Assembly: GCA_046726315.1 (NCBI GenBank) | Contig: JBKPAG010000017.1 | Span: 101,207-165,206, forward strand | DNA from: JACVRX01 sp046726315 | GTDB lineage: Bacteria > Actinomycetota > Actinomycetes > Jiangellales > Jiangellaceae | DNA: 64,000 nucleotides | Direction of reading: 5' to 3' | Shown here: positions 28,599-36,866 of the stretch, piece by piece | Numbering within the stretch: position 1 is the first letter of the stretch | Layout: each line of letters starts with the position of its first letter | Made by a program: the position numbers and the translations under genes | Notes under the pieces: generated by a model | What the model saw: the letters and a program-made list of their open reading frames with translations, nothing else | The model's database searches: none | Told to the model about the DNA's origin: nothing

Positions 28599-28629
28599 TT
28601 GGTCAGCGGCAGCCAGCCTCTGGCATACT
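28599..28629 (+). promoter_or_regulatory. Candidate promoter of the S10 operon
   Basis: TTGGTC (28599-28604) and CATACT (28624-28629) are 19 bases apart, about 270 bases before rpsJ. The -10 match is fair. The long leader that follows carries the shared 24-nt motif at 28793-28816 and otherwise holds no gene. Confidence 0.45.
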
Positions 28630-28792
28630 AGTCAGGTTGCTCGGCGGAGGCCGCCGGGGTGCGCCGGGCCTGGGTGTAATCCAGGTTTGCGCCCGGACCG
28701 GAGACCTCTTACCGAAGTCCGGCATCGCGTCGGGCCATCCGAGTCCCCCGATCCGTTCGAGTCCGCGCGAGCCTCATTGCGGCCTACGTGCG

Positions 28793-28816
28793 CGACACGC
28801 CCGACCGCGGGGGTCG
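28793..28816 (+). promoter_or_regulatory. Shared 24-nt leader motif, rpsJ copy
   Basis: These 24 bases are identical to 24053-24076 in the rpsL leader. Here the stem can extend to CCGACC/GGTCGG. A looser relative with a CCCCGG/CCGGGG stem after GACAC lies before rpsM at 42708-42730. A shared protein- or ribosome-dependent control site is an inference. Confidence 0.6.
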
Positions 28817-28898
28817 GACGGTCTGACGGGGTCCGCGGCCGAGGAAACCGGACATTCGTCGGTTCGCAAGCAGTACGAGAGAAGGACGAGACGCAGCC

Positions 28899-29207
28899 AT
28901 GGCGGGACAGAAGATCCGCATCCGGCTCAAGGCGTACGACCACGAGGTCATCGACTCGTCGGCGCGCAAGATCGTCGACACGGTGACCCGCACGGGTGCG
29001 CATGTCGCCGGCCCGGTGCCGTTGCCGACCGAGAAGAACGTGTACTGCGTCATCCGATCACCGCACAAGTACAAGGACAGCCGCGAGCATTTCGAGATGC
29101 GCACCCACAAGCGGCTCATCGACATCATCGACCCCACGCCCAAGACGGTCGACTCGCTCATGCGCCTCGACCTGCCGGCCGGGGTCGACATCGAGATCAA
29201 GCTGTAG
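28899..29207 (+). CDS. rpsJ: 30S ribosomal protein S10
   Basis: The 102-residue S10 is a 30S head protein that also acts as NusE, binding NusB and NusG. The extended loop region HVAGPVPLPTEKNVYCVIRSPHK is intact. ATG 28899 is the standard start (MAGQKIRIRLKAYDH). It heads the S10-spc run; rplC follows 13 bases later. Confidence 0.97.
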   Translation: MAGQKIRIRLKAYDHEVIDSSARKIVDTVTRTGAHVAGPVPLPTEKNVYCVIRSPHKYKDSREHFEMRTHKRLIDIIDPTPKTVDSLMRLDLPAGVDIEIKL

Positions 29208-29220
29208 AGGACCCGCCACA

Positions 29221-29886
29221 ATGAGTGATCGCGTAACGGGCAACCTCAGGGGCCTGCTCGGCGAGAAGCTCGGCATGACCCAGGTCTGGGACGACAAGAA
29301 CCGAGTCGTGCCGGTCACCGTGGTCAAGGCCGGCCCATGTGTCGTGACCCAGGTCCGCACCCCGCAGACCGACGGCTACGACGCCGTCCAGATCGCATAC
29401 GGCGCGCCGAATCCGCGCAAGGTCACCAAGCCGATGCAAGGCCATTTCGACAAGGCGGGTGTGACACCCCGCCGGCACACCGTCGAGCTGCGTACCGCTG
29501 ACGCTTCGGAGTACACCCTCGGCCAGGAGCTCACGGTCGAGCTGTTCGAGCCGGGGCAGGTCGTCGACGTCGTCGGGACCAGCAAGGGCAAAGGCTTCGC
29601 CGGCGTGATGAAGCGGCATGGCTTCTCCGGTCTCCGCGCCTCGCACGGGGTCCAGCGCAAGCATCGCTCGCCCGGCTCCATCGGCGGCTGCGCCACTCCC
29701 GGCCGGGTCTTCCGCGGCCAGCGGATGGCCGGCCGGATGGGCGGAGTTCGGGTGACAGCGCAGAACGTCAGCGTCCATTCTGTCGACACCGACCAGGGGC
29801 TGTTGCTGCTCAAAGGCGCGGTCCCAGGCCCGACCGGCGGACTGGTCTTGGTGAAGACCGCCGCGAAGGGCGGGGTTGACCAGTGA
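29221..29886 (+). CDS. rplC: 50S ribosomal protein L3
   Basis: The predicted 221-residue L3 starts MSDRVTGNLRGLLGEKLGMT and contains the long loop reaching the peptidyl transferase centre (HGFSGLRASHGVQRKHRSPG, GRVFRGQRMAGRMG). L3 is one of the first proteins to assemble on 23S rRNA. The longer frame upstream overlaps rpsJ and is rejected in favour of ATG 29221. The stop overlaps rplD by four bases. Confidence 0.97.
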   Translation: MSDRVTGNLRGLLGEKLGMTQVWDDKNRVVPVTVVKAGPCVVTQVRTPQTDGYDAVQIAYGAPNPRKVTKPMQGHFDKAGVTPRRHTVELRTADASEYTLGQELTVELFEPGQVVDVVGTSKGKGFAGVMKRHGFSGLRASHGVQRKHRSPGSIGGCATPGRVFRGQRMAGRMGGVRVTAQNVSVHSVDTDQGLLLLKGAVPGPTGGLVLVKTAAKGGVDQ

Positions 29887-30554
29887 CACGGATCGACGTC
29901 AAGACCGCCGCCGGTAACAAGGCCGGCACCGTCGACCTGCCCGCGGACGTGTTCGACGTCCAGGTCAACGTTCCGCTGATCCACCAGGTCGTGGTGGCTC
30001 AGCTCGCCGCGGCCCGGAACGGAACGCACAGCACCAAGTCACGGGGCGAGGTGTCTGGTGGTGGCAGCAAGCCGTACCGCCAGAAGGGCACCGGACGGGC
30101 ACGCCAGGGCTCGATCCGAGCGCCGCAGTACGCCGGGGGAGGAGTGGTGCACGGCCCGACCCCTCGGAACTACGCCCAGCGGACACCGAAGAAGATGAAG
30201 GCGGCAGCGCTGCGCGGAGCCCTGTCCGATCGGGCCCGGAACGGCCGGGTCCACGTGGTCTCCGGGTTCGTCGACGGCGACCTGCCGTCGACGAAATCGG
30301 CGCTTGCCGCCCTGACGGCTGTCACCGAGAGCGCCCAGGTGCTCGTGGTGGCCGCGCGCGGGGACGACGTCACCATGAAGAGCTTGCGCAACGCGCCGCA
30401 GGTACACCTGCTCACGCCCGATCAGCTCAACGCCTACGACGTACTGTGCGCCGACGATGTCGTGTTCACCCAGGCTGCGCTGGATGCCTTCCTGACGCGT
30501 GCGGGCCCACCGGGGACACCCGCCGCCGAGCCCACGCGTGAGGACGCCAAGTGA
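29883..30554 (+). CDS. rplD: 50S ribosomal protein L4
   Basis: The 223-residue L4 has the exit-tunnel loop KPYRQKGTGRARQGSIRAP (macrolide-related region, no unusual change seen) and a globular Rossmann-like part. It starts with GTG 29883 overlapping the rplC stop (GTGA). The C-terminal tail (PPGTPAAEPTREDAK) is a short acidic extension. rplW overlaps its end by four bases. Confidence 0.97.
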   Translation: MTRIDVKTAAGNKAGTVDLPADVFDVQVNVPLIHQVVVAQLAAARNGTHSTKSRGEVSGGGSKPYRQKGTGRARQGSIRAPQYAGGGVVHGPTPRNYAQRTPKKMKAAALRGALSDRARNGRVHVVSGFVDGDLPSTKSALAALTAVTESAQVLVVAARGDDVTMKSLRNAPQVHLLTPDQLNAYDVLCADDVVFTQAALDAFLTRAGPPGTPAAEPTREDAK

Positions 30555-30856
30555 GCGCCATACAGAAGAACCCACGCGACGTCCTGCGGGGTCCGGTGGT
30601 CTCTGAGAAGAGCTACGGCCTGCTCGACGAGAACAAGTACACCTTCGTGGTCGCACCCGACGCGAACAAGACCGAGATCAAGATCGCGGTCGAGAAGGTG
30701 TTCAACGTGACCGTGACCGGCGTCAACACGCTCAACCGCCAGGGCAAGCGCCGCCGTACCCGGTTCGGTGTGGGCCGGCGGCCGAACACCAAGCGCGCGA
30801 TCGTGACCGTCGCCGAGGGACAGCGCATCGACATCTTCGGAGGTCCGGTCTCCTGA
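30551..30856 (+). CDS. rplW: 50S ribosomal protein L23
   Basis: The 101-residue L23 lies at the tunnel exit and docks trigger factor and SRP. The N-terminus PRDVLRGPVVSEKSYGL and the loop VNTLNRQGKRRRTRFG are characteristic. GTG 30551 overlaps the rplD stop; rplB begins 33 bases later. Confidence 0.97.
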   Translation: MSAIQKNPRDVLRGPVVSEKSYGLLDENKYTFVVAPDANKTEIKIAVEKVFNVTVTGVNTLNRQGKRRRTRFGVGRRPNTKRAIVTVAEGQRIDIFGGPVS

Positions 30857-30889
30857 CCGGCACCGGTGAAATCGAAGGACTGAGCAGAC

Positions 30890-31726
30890 GTGGGAATCCG
30901 AAAGTACAAGCCGACGACGCCCGGTCGGCGGGGCGCCAGTGTCGCCGACTTCGTCGAGGTCACCCGCTCCGAGCCGGAGAAGTCGCTGGTGCGTCCGCTG
31001 CCGAGGAAGGGCGGGCGCAACAACGCAGGGAAGATCACGACCCGGCACCAGGGCGGCGGGCACAAGCGCCAGTACCGGGTGATCGACTTCCGGCGGTCGG
31101 ACAAAGACGGCGTACCGGCGAAGGTCGCGCACATCGAGTACGACCCGAACCGCACCGCCCGGATCGCGTTGCTGCACTACGCGGACGGCGAGAAGCGGTA
31201 CATCTTGGCGCCGACCCGGCTCGTTCGAGGCGGGGTCGTCGAGGCAGGTGCACGGGCGGACATCAAGCCGGGCAACAACCTGCCGCTTCGGAACATCCCG
31301 GTCGGAACCGTCGTGCACGCCATCGAACTCCGCCCAGGTGGCGGGGCCAAGATCGCCCGATCCGCCGGCGCCCGGGTGCAGCTCGTCGCCAAGGAGGGCA
31401 CCTGGGCCCAGCTGCGGATGCCGTCCGGAGAGATCCGAAACGTCGACGTGCGGTGCCGCGCGACTGTTGGGGAGGTCGGCAACGCCGAGCAGTCCAACAT
31501 CAACTGGGGCAAGGCCGGCCGGATGCGGTGGAAGGGCAAGCGCCCGGCTGTTCGCGGCGTCGCCATGAACCCGGTCGACCACCCGCACGGCGGCGGTGAA
31601 GGCAAAAGCTCCGGTGGCCGCCACCCGGTCAACCCCAACGGTCGACCGGAGGGGCGCACCCGCCGCGCCAACAAGCCCAGTGACCGCCAGATCGTCCGTC
31701 GCCGTAGGACCGGCAAGAAGCGTTGA
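30890..31726 (+). CDS. rplB: 50S ribosomal protein L2
   Basis: The predicted 278-residue L2 is essential for subunit association and peptidyl transfer. The conserved GRNNAGKITTRHQGGGHKR-like N-terminal block and the C-terminal MNPVDHPHGGGEGKSSGGRH loop, including the functionally important His, are present. GTG 30890 is the start. rpsS follows after 17 bases. Confidence 0.98.
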   Translation: MGIRKYKPTTPGRRGASVADFVEVTRSEPEKSLVRPLPRKGGRNNAGKITTRHQGGGHKRQYRVIDFRRSDKDGVPAKVAHIEYDPNRTARIALLHYADGEKRYILAPTRLVRGGVVEAGARADIKPGNNLPLRNIPVGTVVHAIELRPGGGAKIARSAGARVQLVAKEGTWAQLRMPSGEIRNVDVRCRATVGEVGNAEQSNINWGKAGRMRWKGKRPAVRGVAMNPVDHPHGGGEGKSSGGRHPVNPNGRPEGRTRRANKPSDRQIVRRRRTGKKR

Positions 31727-31743
31727 TCGGGAGCAGGTAGCAG

Positions 31744-32025
31744 ATGCCGCGCAGTCTCAAGAAGGGCCCCTTCGTGGACGAACACCTGGCCAAGAAGGTC
31801 GAGGTGCAGAACACCAAGGGCACCAAGAACGTGATCAAGACCTGGTCGCGCCGATCGATGATCGTTCCGGACATGATCGGTCATACCATCGCCGTGCACG
31901 ACGGTCGCAAACATGTGCCGATCTTCATCACCGAGTCGATGATCGGCCACAAGCTCGGCGAGTTCGCGCCGACGCGGACGTTCCGCGGTCACGAGAAGGA
32001 CGACCGGCGCGCGCGGCGCCGGTGA
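31744..32025 (+). CDS. rpsS: 30S ribosomal protein S19
   Basis: The 93-residue S19 of the 30S head forms a complex with S13 near the A-site finger. The sequence MPRSLKKGPFVDEHL through GHKLGEFAPTRTFRGH is typical. ATG 31744 follows GGGAGCAGG. rplV begins 32 bases downstream. Confidence 0.97.
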   Translation: MPRSLKKGPFVDEHLAKKVEVQNTKGTKNVIKTWSRRSMIVPDMIGHTIAVHDGRKHVPIFITESMIGHKLGEFAPTRTFRGHEKDDRRARRR

Positions 32026-32057
32026 ACGCGGCGAGCACCCGAGGACGAGGAGTCGAG

Positions 32058-32441
32058 ATGGAAGCCAGGGCCCAAGCGCGGTACGTCCGCGTGGCGCCCA
32101 GGAAGGCGCGCCGCGTTGTGGACGTCATCCGGGGCATGCCGGCCGACCAGGCAGCAGCAGTACTCCGGTTCGCGCCGCAGGCGGCCGCGGAGCCGGTGCG
32201 CAAGGTGCTCGAGAGCGCGATGGCCAACGCCGAGAACAAGGATGGAACCGCCGCGGAATCGCTCTATGTCGCCCAGGCGTACGTGGACGAAGGGCCGACG
32301 ATCAAGCGGTTCCGACCTCGCGCCCAGGGCCGGGCCTACCGGATCAACAAACGCACCAGCCACATCACCGTCGTCGTCGAAGAGCGCACGCCGGTGCAGC
32401 GGGCACGCCGCACCACCGGCTCGAAGGGAGGGACCCGCTAG
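32058..32441 (+). CDS. rplV: 50S ribosomal protein L22
   Basis: The predicted 127-residue L22 has the globular surface domain (ARYVRVAPRKARRVVDVIRG) and the beta-hairpin that reaches the exit tunnel (IKRFRPRAQGRAYRINKRTSH), with the macrolide-relevant tip unchanged in length. ATG 32058 follows GAGGACGAGGAG. The TAG stop shares its last base with the rpsC GTG. Confidence 0.97.
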   Translation: MEARAQARYVRVAPRKARRVVDVIRGMPADQAAAVLRFAPQAAAEPVRKVLESAMANAENKDGTAAESLYVAQAYVDEGPTIKRFRPRAQGRAYRINKRTSHITVVVEERTPVQRARRTTGSKGGTR

Positions 32442-33241
32442 TGGGTCAAAAGATCAACCCGCACGGGTTCCGGCTCGGCATCTCCACCGACCACAAGAGC
32501 CGGTGGTTCGCCGACAGCACGACGGCGGGCCAGCGATATCGCGACTACGTCTCCGAGGACGTCGCGATCCGCAAGCTGATGAGCAAGGGTATGGAGCGAG
32601 CGGGGATCTCGAAGGTCGAGATAGAACGCACCCGGGACCGCGTGCGGGTCGACATCCACACCGCTCGCCCCGGCATCGTCATCGGCCGTCGTGGCGCGGA
32701 AGCCGACCGGCTGCGGTCGGAGCTCGAGCAGCTCACCGGCAAGCAGGTGCAGCTGAACATCCTCGAGGTCAAGCAGCCGGAGATCGACGCCCAACTGGTC
32801 GCCCAGGGCGTCGCGGAACAACTGTCGGCCCGGGTGGCGTTTCGCCGCGCGATGCGCAAGTCGATCCAGACCACGATGCGTGCGGGTGCCAAGGGCATCC
32901 GGGTGCAGTGCTCTGGCCGCCTTGGCGGCGCGGAGATGAGTCGGTCGGAGTTCTACCGAGAAGGCCGCGTCCCCCTGCACACCCTGCGCGCCGACGTCGA
33001 TTACGGCTTCTACGAGGCGAAGACGACGTTCGGTCGGATCGGCGTCAAGGTCTGGATCTACAAGGGTGAGCTGGCCGGCTCGCGGGCGGAGCGCGAAGCC
33101 CAGGCTGCCCAGGCCAGGGTCCAGCAGCAGCGGCGGCGGCCCGAGCGACGGCGTCCGGCCCGGGGTGAATCCCGCGAACAGATCGGCGCCGAGGCCACCG
33201 AGGCCGCTGTGGGCGCAGCCGCGAGCGGCGAGGGGGTCTGA
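32441..33241 (+). CDS. rpsC: 30S ribosomal protein S3
   Basis: The 266-residue S3 has an N-terminal KH type II domain (RPGIVIGRRGAEADRLR, GxxG loop) and the C-terminal domain, and contributes to the mRNA entry helicase. A charged Arg/Gln/Ala-rich tail of about 50 residues (from about 215) is an actinobacterial extension. GTG 32441 gives the usual GQKINPHGFRLGI start. rplP follows after 2 bases. Confidence 0.97.
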   Translation: MGQKINPHGFRLGISTDHKSRWFADSTTAGQRYRDYVSEDVAIRKLMSKGMERAGISKVEIERTRDRVRVDIHTARPGIVIGRRGAEADRLRSELEQLTGKQVQLNILEVKQPEIDAQLVAQGVAEQLSARVAFRRAMRKSIQTTMRAGAKGIRVQCSGRLGGAEMSRSEFYREGRVPLHTLRADVDYGFYEAKTTFGRIGVKVWIYKGELAGSRAEREAQAAQARVQQQRRRPERRRPARGESREQIGAEATEAAVGAAASGEGV

Positions 33242-33243
33242 GC

Positions 33244-33663
33244 ATGCTGATTCCGCGCAGAATCAAGCACCGCAAGCAGCATCATCCGAGTCGGCGCGGT
33301 ATGGCCAAGGGTGGTACCTCGCTCGCGTTCGGCGAATACGGGATCCAGGCGGTCGAGGGCCACTACGTCACGAACCGGCAGATCGAGTCGGCGCGAATCG
33401 CCATCACCCGGCACATCCGGCGTGGCGGCAAGGTGTGGATCAACATCTACCCGGACCGCCCGCTGACCAAGAAGCCGGCTGAGACCCGGATGGGTTCTGG
33501 CAAGGGCTCGCCGGAATGGTGGATCGCCAACGTCAAACCGGGCCGGGTGATGTTCGAGCTCTCCTACCCGAACGAGAAGGTGGCGAGGCAAGCGTTGACG
33601 CGGGCGATCCACAAGCTGCCGATGAAGGCTCGGATCGTGACCCGTGAGGCGGGTGAGCTGTGA
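33244..33663 (+). CDS. rplP: 50S ribosomal protein L16
   Basis: The predicted 139-residue L16 contacts the A- and P-site tRNA elbows. MLIPRRIKHRKQHHPSRRG and PAETRMGSGKGSPEWWIANVK match the family. The stop overlaps the rpmC start as TGATG, consistent with tight coupling. Confidence 0.97.
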   Translation: MLIPRRIKHRKQHHPSRRGMAKGGTSLAFGEYGIQAVEGHYVTNRQIESARIAITRHIRRGGKVWINIYPDRPLTKKPAETRMGSGKGSPEWWIANVKPGRVMFELSYPNEKVARQALTRAIHKLPMKARIVTREAGEL

Positions 33664-33935
33664 TGGCTGTCGGTTCCAAGGACCTCACCGCCGCAGCCCT
33701 GCGCGCCATGTCCGACGCCGACCTGCTCGAGGAGTTGCACAAGGCCAAGGAAGGACTGTTCAACCTCCGGTTCCAGGCGGCGACCGGGCAGCTGGAGAGC
33801 CACGGTCGGCTGAAAGCGGTCCGCCGGGACATCGCCCGCATCTACACGATCATGCGTGAACGGGAGCTGGGAATCACCACTCTCGTCGACGACTCCACGT
33901 CGGCACGAGGGGCTACCTCCGGGGGCTCCGCATGA
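33663..33935 (+). CDS. rpmC: 50S ribosomal protein L29
   Basis: L29 is a small two-helix protein beside the tunnel exit, next to L23. The core KEGLFNLRFQAATGQLE and RRDIARIYTIMRERE is clear. At 90 residues it is longer than most L29 because of a short tail (SARGATSGGSA). A GTG at 33660 is possible, but ATG 33663 overlaps the rplP stop neatly. The stop overlaps rpsQ (ATGA). Confidence 0.95.
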   Translation: MAVGSKDLTAAALRAMSDADLLEELHKAKEGLFNLRFQAATGQLESHGRLKAVRRDIARIYTIMRERELGITTLVDDSTSARGATSGGSA

Positions 33936-34228
33936 CCCCTAACAGGAAAGACAACGACGTGACCGAGCAGACCACGACCCGCGGCTTCCGCAAGGTGCGC
34001 GAGGGCCTCGTCGTCAGCGACAAGATGGACAAGACCGTCGTCGTCGCTGTCGAGGACCGGTTCAAGCACCCGTTGTACGGCAAGGTCGTGCGGCGAACCA
34101 GCAAGCTGAACGCCCACGACGAGCAGAACGCCGCGGTCGTCGGCGACCGAGTACTCGTCATGGAGACCCGGCCACTGTCCGCGACCAAGCGCTGGCGGGT
34201 CGTGGAGGTACTGGAGAAGGCGAAGTGA
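33932..34228 (+). CDS. rpsQ: 30S ribosomal protein S17
   Basis: The 98-residue S17, an OB-fold early 30S assembly protein, contains REGLVVSDKMDKTVVVAVE and ETRPLSATKRWRVVEVLEKAK. ATG 33932 overlaps the rpmC stop; an in-frame GTG at 33959 has a better purine-rich AGGAAAG upstream, so the true start may be nine codons later. The stop codon lies inside an 11-bp perfect hairpin (34220-34256). Confidence 0.95.
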   Translation: MTPNRKDNDVTEQTTTRGFRKVREGLVVSDKMDKTVVVAVEDRFKHPLYGKVVRRTSKLNAHDEQNAAVVGDRVLVMETRPLSATKRWRVVEVLEKAK

Positions 34229-34256
34229 ATCCGAGCGCAGCGAGCATTCACTTCGC
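34220..34256 (+). repeat. Hairpin spanning the rpsQ stop codon (GCGAAG family)
   Basis: GCGAAGTGAAT (34220-34230) pairs exactly with ATTCACTTCGC (34246-34256); the loop CCGAGCGCAGCGAGC can itself fold. The rpsQ TGA (34226-34228) lies in the left arm. The core resembles the rpoB-rpoC hairpin. It may be a REP-like element that captured the end of rpsQ. Confidence 0.6.
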
Positions 34257-34307
34257 TGGCAAGACAGCCGGCCGGCGACCAGCCGGCCGTCGAATGAGGA
34301 GACTGTG

Positions 34308-34676
34308 GTGATCCAGCAGGAGTCGCGGCTCCGCGTGGCCGACAACACGGGTGCCAAAGAGCTGCTGTGCATCCGTGTCCTCGGCGGTTCTGGCCGCCGC
34401 TACGCCGGCATTGGCGACGTCATCGTCGCCACCGTCAAGGACGCGATTCCCGGCGGTGGTGTCAAGAAGGGCGAGGTGGTCAAGGCCGTCGTGGTGCGCA
34501 CCGCCAAGGAGCGCCGCCGGCCCGACGGCTCGTATATCCGCTTCGACGAGAACGCCGCCGTCATCATCAAGGACGGCGGCGACCCGCGGGGCACCCGCAT
34601 CTTCGGTCCCGTCGGACGCGAACTGCGCGAGAAGCGATTCATGCGGATCATCTCGCTGGCACCGGAGGTGCTCTGA
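34308..34676 (+). CDS. rplN: 50S ribosomal protein L14
   Basis: The 122-residue L14 forms inter-subunit bridges with 16S rRNA. The family pattern IQQESRLRVADNTGAKELLCI and KKGEVVKAVVVRT is intact. Two GTG codons are adjacent (34305 and 34308); the second directly precedes IQQES, matching the family start, with AGGAG 6 bases before it. rplX begins two bases after the stop. Confidence 0.97.
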   Translation: MIQQESRLRVADNTGAKELLCIRVLGGSGRRYAGIGDVIVATVKDAIPGGGVKKGEVVKAVVVRTAKERRRPDGSYIRFDENAAVIIKDGGDPRGTRIFGPVGRELREKRFMRIISLAPEVL

Positions 34677-34678
34677 GC

Positions 34679-35014
34679 ATGCGGATCAAGAAAGGCGACA
34701 CCGTCGTGGTCGTCGCGGGCAGGGACAGGGGCGCGATCGGCAAGGTCATCGCGGCCTACCCGCGAGACGGCCGGGTTCTCGTCGAGGGCGTGAACCGCAT
34801 CACCAAGCACACCAAGGTCGTTCAAAGTGCGCGCGGGGCCAAGTCCGGCGGCATCGTGCACCAGGAGGCCCCGATCGACGTGAGCAATGTGATGCTTGCC
34901 GTCCAGGTCGAAGTCGACGGTGACAAGAAGACCGTCGGTACCCGGATCGGATACCGGATCGACGACAACGGCAACAAGGTCCGGTTCGCCAAGCGAACCG
35001 GGGAGGACGTCTGA
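34679..35014 (+). CDS. rplX: 50S ribosomal protein L24
   Basis: The 111-residue L24 is an assembly initiator at the tunnel exit. A KOW motif at the N-terminus (RIKKGDTVVVVAGRDRGAIG) and VNRITKHTKV mark the family. The start ATG bridges 34679-34681. The stop shares a base with the rplE ATG (TGATG). Confidence 0.96.
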   Translation: MRIKKGDTVVVVAGRDRGAIGKVIAAYPRDGRVLVEGVNRITKHTKVVQSARGAKSGGIVHQEAPIDVSNVMLAVQVEVDGDKKTVGTRIGYRIDDNGNKVRFAKRTGEDV

Positions 35015-35586
35015 TGAGTACCGCCACCACTGCGACGCGCCCGCTGCCCAGGCTCAAGCAGCGCTACCGCGAGGAGATCGTTCCCGCGCTGCGAGGGCAG
35101 TTCGGCGTCGCGAACGTCATGCAGGTGCCGACCGTCACAAAGGTCGTCGTCAACATGGGTGTGGGTGATGCTGCTCGCGATGCCAAGCTGATCGAGGGCG
35201 CGATCCGGGACCTGCAGTCGATCACCGGCCAGAAGCCCGCCGTCACCAAGGCCCGCCGCTCGATCGCCCAGTTCAAGCTGCGCGAGGGCATGTCGATCGG
35301 CGCGCACGTCACGCTGCGCGGCGACCGGATGTGGGAGTTTCTGGACCGGCTCACTTCGATCGCGCTGCCTCGCATCCGTGACTTTCGAGGCCTGTCACCG
35401 AGACAGTTCGACGGAAGCGGCAACTACACCTTCGGCCTGACCGAACAGGCGGTGTTCCACGAGATCGACCAGGACGCCATCGACCGGGTCCGCGGTATGG
35501 ACATCACCGTCGTGACATCGGCCGAGACCGACGACCAGGGCCTGGCGCTGCTGAAGCATCTGGGCTTCCCGTTCAAGGAGAACTGA
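35014..35586 (+). CDS. rplE: 50S ribosomal protein L5
   Basis: L5 binds 5S rRNA in the central protuberance. The 190-residue protein has VPTVTKVVVNMGVGDAARD, TGQKPAVTKARRSIAQFKLR and NYTFGLTEQAVFHEID. The N-terminal MSTATTATRPLP is a short extension. rpsN starts one base after its stop. Confidence 0.97.
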   Translation: MSTATTATRPLPRLKQRYREEIVPALRGQFGVANVMQVPTVTKVVVNMGVGDAARDAKLIEGAIRDLQSITGQKPAVTKARRSIAQFKLREGMSIGAHVTLRGDRMWEFLDRLTSIALPRIRDFRGLSPRQFDGSGNYTFGLTEQAVFHEIDQDAIDRVRGMDITVVTSAETDDQGLALLKHLGFPFKEN

Positions 35587-35587
35587 C

Positions 35588-35773
35588 GTGGCCAAGAAGG
35601 CCCTGATCAACAAGGCGAACGCGAAGCCGAAATTCGCGGTGCGGGCGTACTCTCGCTGCCAACGGTGCGGGCGTCCGCACTCGGTCTATCGCAAGTTCGG
35701 CCTGTGCCGGGTGTGCCTGCGCGAGATGGCACACCGCGGCGAGCTCCCCGGCATCACGAAATCCAGCTGGTAA
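35588..35773 (+). CDS. rpsN: 30S ribosomal protein S14, zinc-binding type
   Basis: The 61-residue short S14 carries CQRCG (about residues 24-28) and CRVC (about 40-43), a four-cysteine zinc site (C+ form, RpsZ/RpsN1 type). A longer zinc-free paralogue often exists elsewhere in actinobacteria. GTG 35588 is the start. It is followed by a very GC-rich 9-bp hairpin and a 127-base gap before rpsH. Confidence 0.96.
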   Translation: MAKKALINKANAKPKFAVRAYSRCQRCGRPHSVYRKFGLCRVCLREMAHRGELPGITKSSW

Positions 35774-35777
35774 ACCT

Positions 35778-35798
35778 GCGGGGGGCGTCGCCCCCCGC
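35778..35798 (+). terminator. GC-rich hairpin after rpsN
   Basis: GCGGGGGGC (35778-35786) pairs perfectly with GCCCCCCGC (35790-35798) around GTC, 4 bases after the rpsN stop. There is no T-run, so it is more likely a partial attenuator or processing/stability element than a full terminator. Confidence 0.5.
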
Positions 35799-35900
35799 AC
35801 ACCCCCCAAGAACGACCCCCACGAGGAGAACTGCAAACTCGAGATCGCTGCAGGTCCCGGCCGAAAGGCCCGGATACCACGGCGGGAAAGCGGCAACACC

Positions 35901-36308
35901 ATGACGATGACAGACCCCATCGCAGACATGCTGACCCGTCTGCGTAACGCCAACGCGGCCTACCACGAGACCGTCGCGATGCCGTATAGCAAGATCAAGT
36001 CCCACATCGCGGAGATCCTCAAGCAGGAGGGTTTCATCGCCTCCTGGCAGGTCCAGGACAGCGCCGACAAGCCGGTTGAGAAGACACTCGTGCTGACCCT
36101 CAAGTACGGCCCGAGCCGGGAGCGTTCAATCGCCGGGGTACGTCGGGTGAGCAAGCCGGGCCTGCGGGTCTATGCGAAGTCGACGAACATGCCGAGGGTC
36201 TTGGGCGGGCTCGGAGTGGCGATCATCTCGACCTCTCAGGGTTTGCTGACCGACCGGTCGGCGACCAAGCAGGGTGTAGGCGGGGAAGTCCTCGCCTACG
36301 TCTGGTGA
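35901..36308 (+). CDS. rpsH: 30S ribosomal protein S8
   Basis: The predicted 135-residue S8 binds helix 21 of 16S rRNA and in some bacteria represses the spc operon. MTDPIADMLTRLRNAN and the C-terminal STSQGLLTDRSATKQGVGGEVLAYVW are diagnostic. ATG 35901 gives MTMTDP; the second ATG two codons in is also possible. rplF starts 15 bases downstream. Confidence 0.97.
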   Translation: MTMTDPIADMLTRLRNANAAYHETVAMPYSKIKSHIAEILKQEGFIASWQVQDSADKPVEKTLVLTLKYGPSRERSIAGVRRVSKPGLRVYAKSTNMPRVLGGLGVAIISTSQGLLTDRSATKQGVGGEVLAYVW

Positions 36309-36323
36309 CGGGAGTACAAGGAC

Positions 36324-36866
36324 ATGTCCCGCATCGGCAAGCTCCCCATTCCCGTGCCCGGCAGCGTGGAGGTCGCTATCGAAGGCCGCGAGGTCAGGGT
36401 GACGGGTCCTAGGGGCAGCCTGCACCACACCCTCCCGCCGACGATCGACGTCGAACGGGCCGACGACGGCACGCTCTCGGTGAGCCGCCCGGACGACGAG
36501 CGGGAGAACCGCGCCCTGCACGGCCTCACCCGATCCTTGGTGGCGAACATGGTCACCGGCGTGACCAACGGTTACGAGAAGAAGCTCGAGATCGTCGGTG
36601 TCGGCTACCGGGTGATCGCCCGCGGCCGGAACCTGGAGTTCGCGCTCGGGTACAGCCACCCCATTGTGGTCGATGCGCCGGACGGGATCTCGTTTGCGGT
36701 CGAGTCCCCGACCCGGTTCTCCGTCCAAGGGATCGACAAACAGCAGGTGGGCGAGGTCGCCGCGAACATCCGCAAGCTGCGCAAGCCCGAGCCATACAAG
36801 GGCAAAGGCATCCGCTACGCCGGCGAGCATGTGCGTCGTAAGGTCGGGAAGGCTGGGAAGAAGTAA
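36324..36866 (+). CDS. rplF: 50S ribosomal protein L6
   Basis: The predicted 180-residue L6 with two repeated domains sits near the sarcin-ricin loop. MSRIGKLPIPVP and KPEPYKGKGIRYAGEHVRRK are family signatures. The stop TAA shares a base with the rplR ATG. Confidence 0.97.
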   Translation: MSRIGKLPIPVPGSVEVAIEGREVRVTGPRGSLHHTLPPTIDVERADDGTLSVSRPDDERENRALHGLTRSLVANMVTGVTNGYEKKLEIVGVGYRVIARGRNLEFALGYSHPIVVDAPDGISFAVESPTRFSVQGIDKQQVGEVAANIRKLRKPEPYKGKGIRYAGEHVRRKVGKAGKK

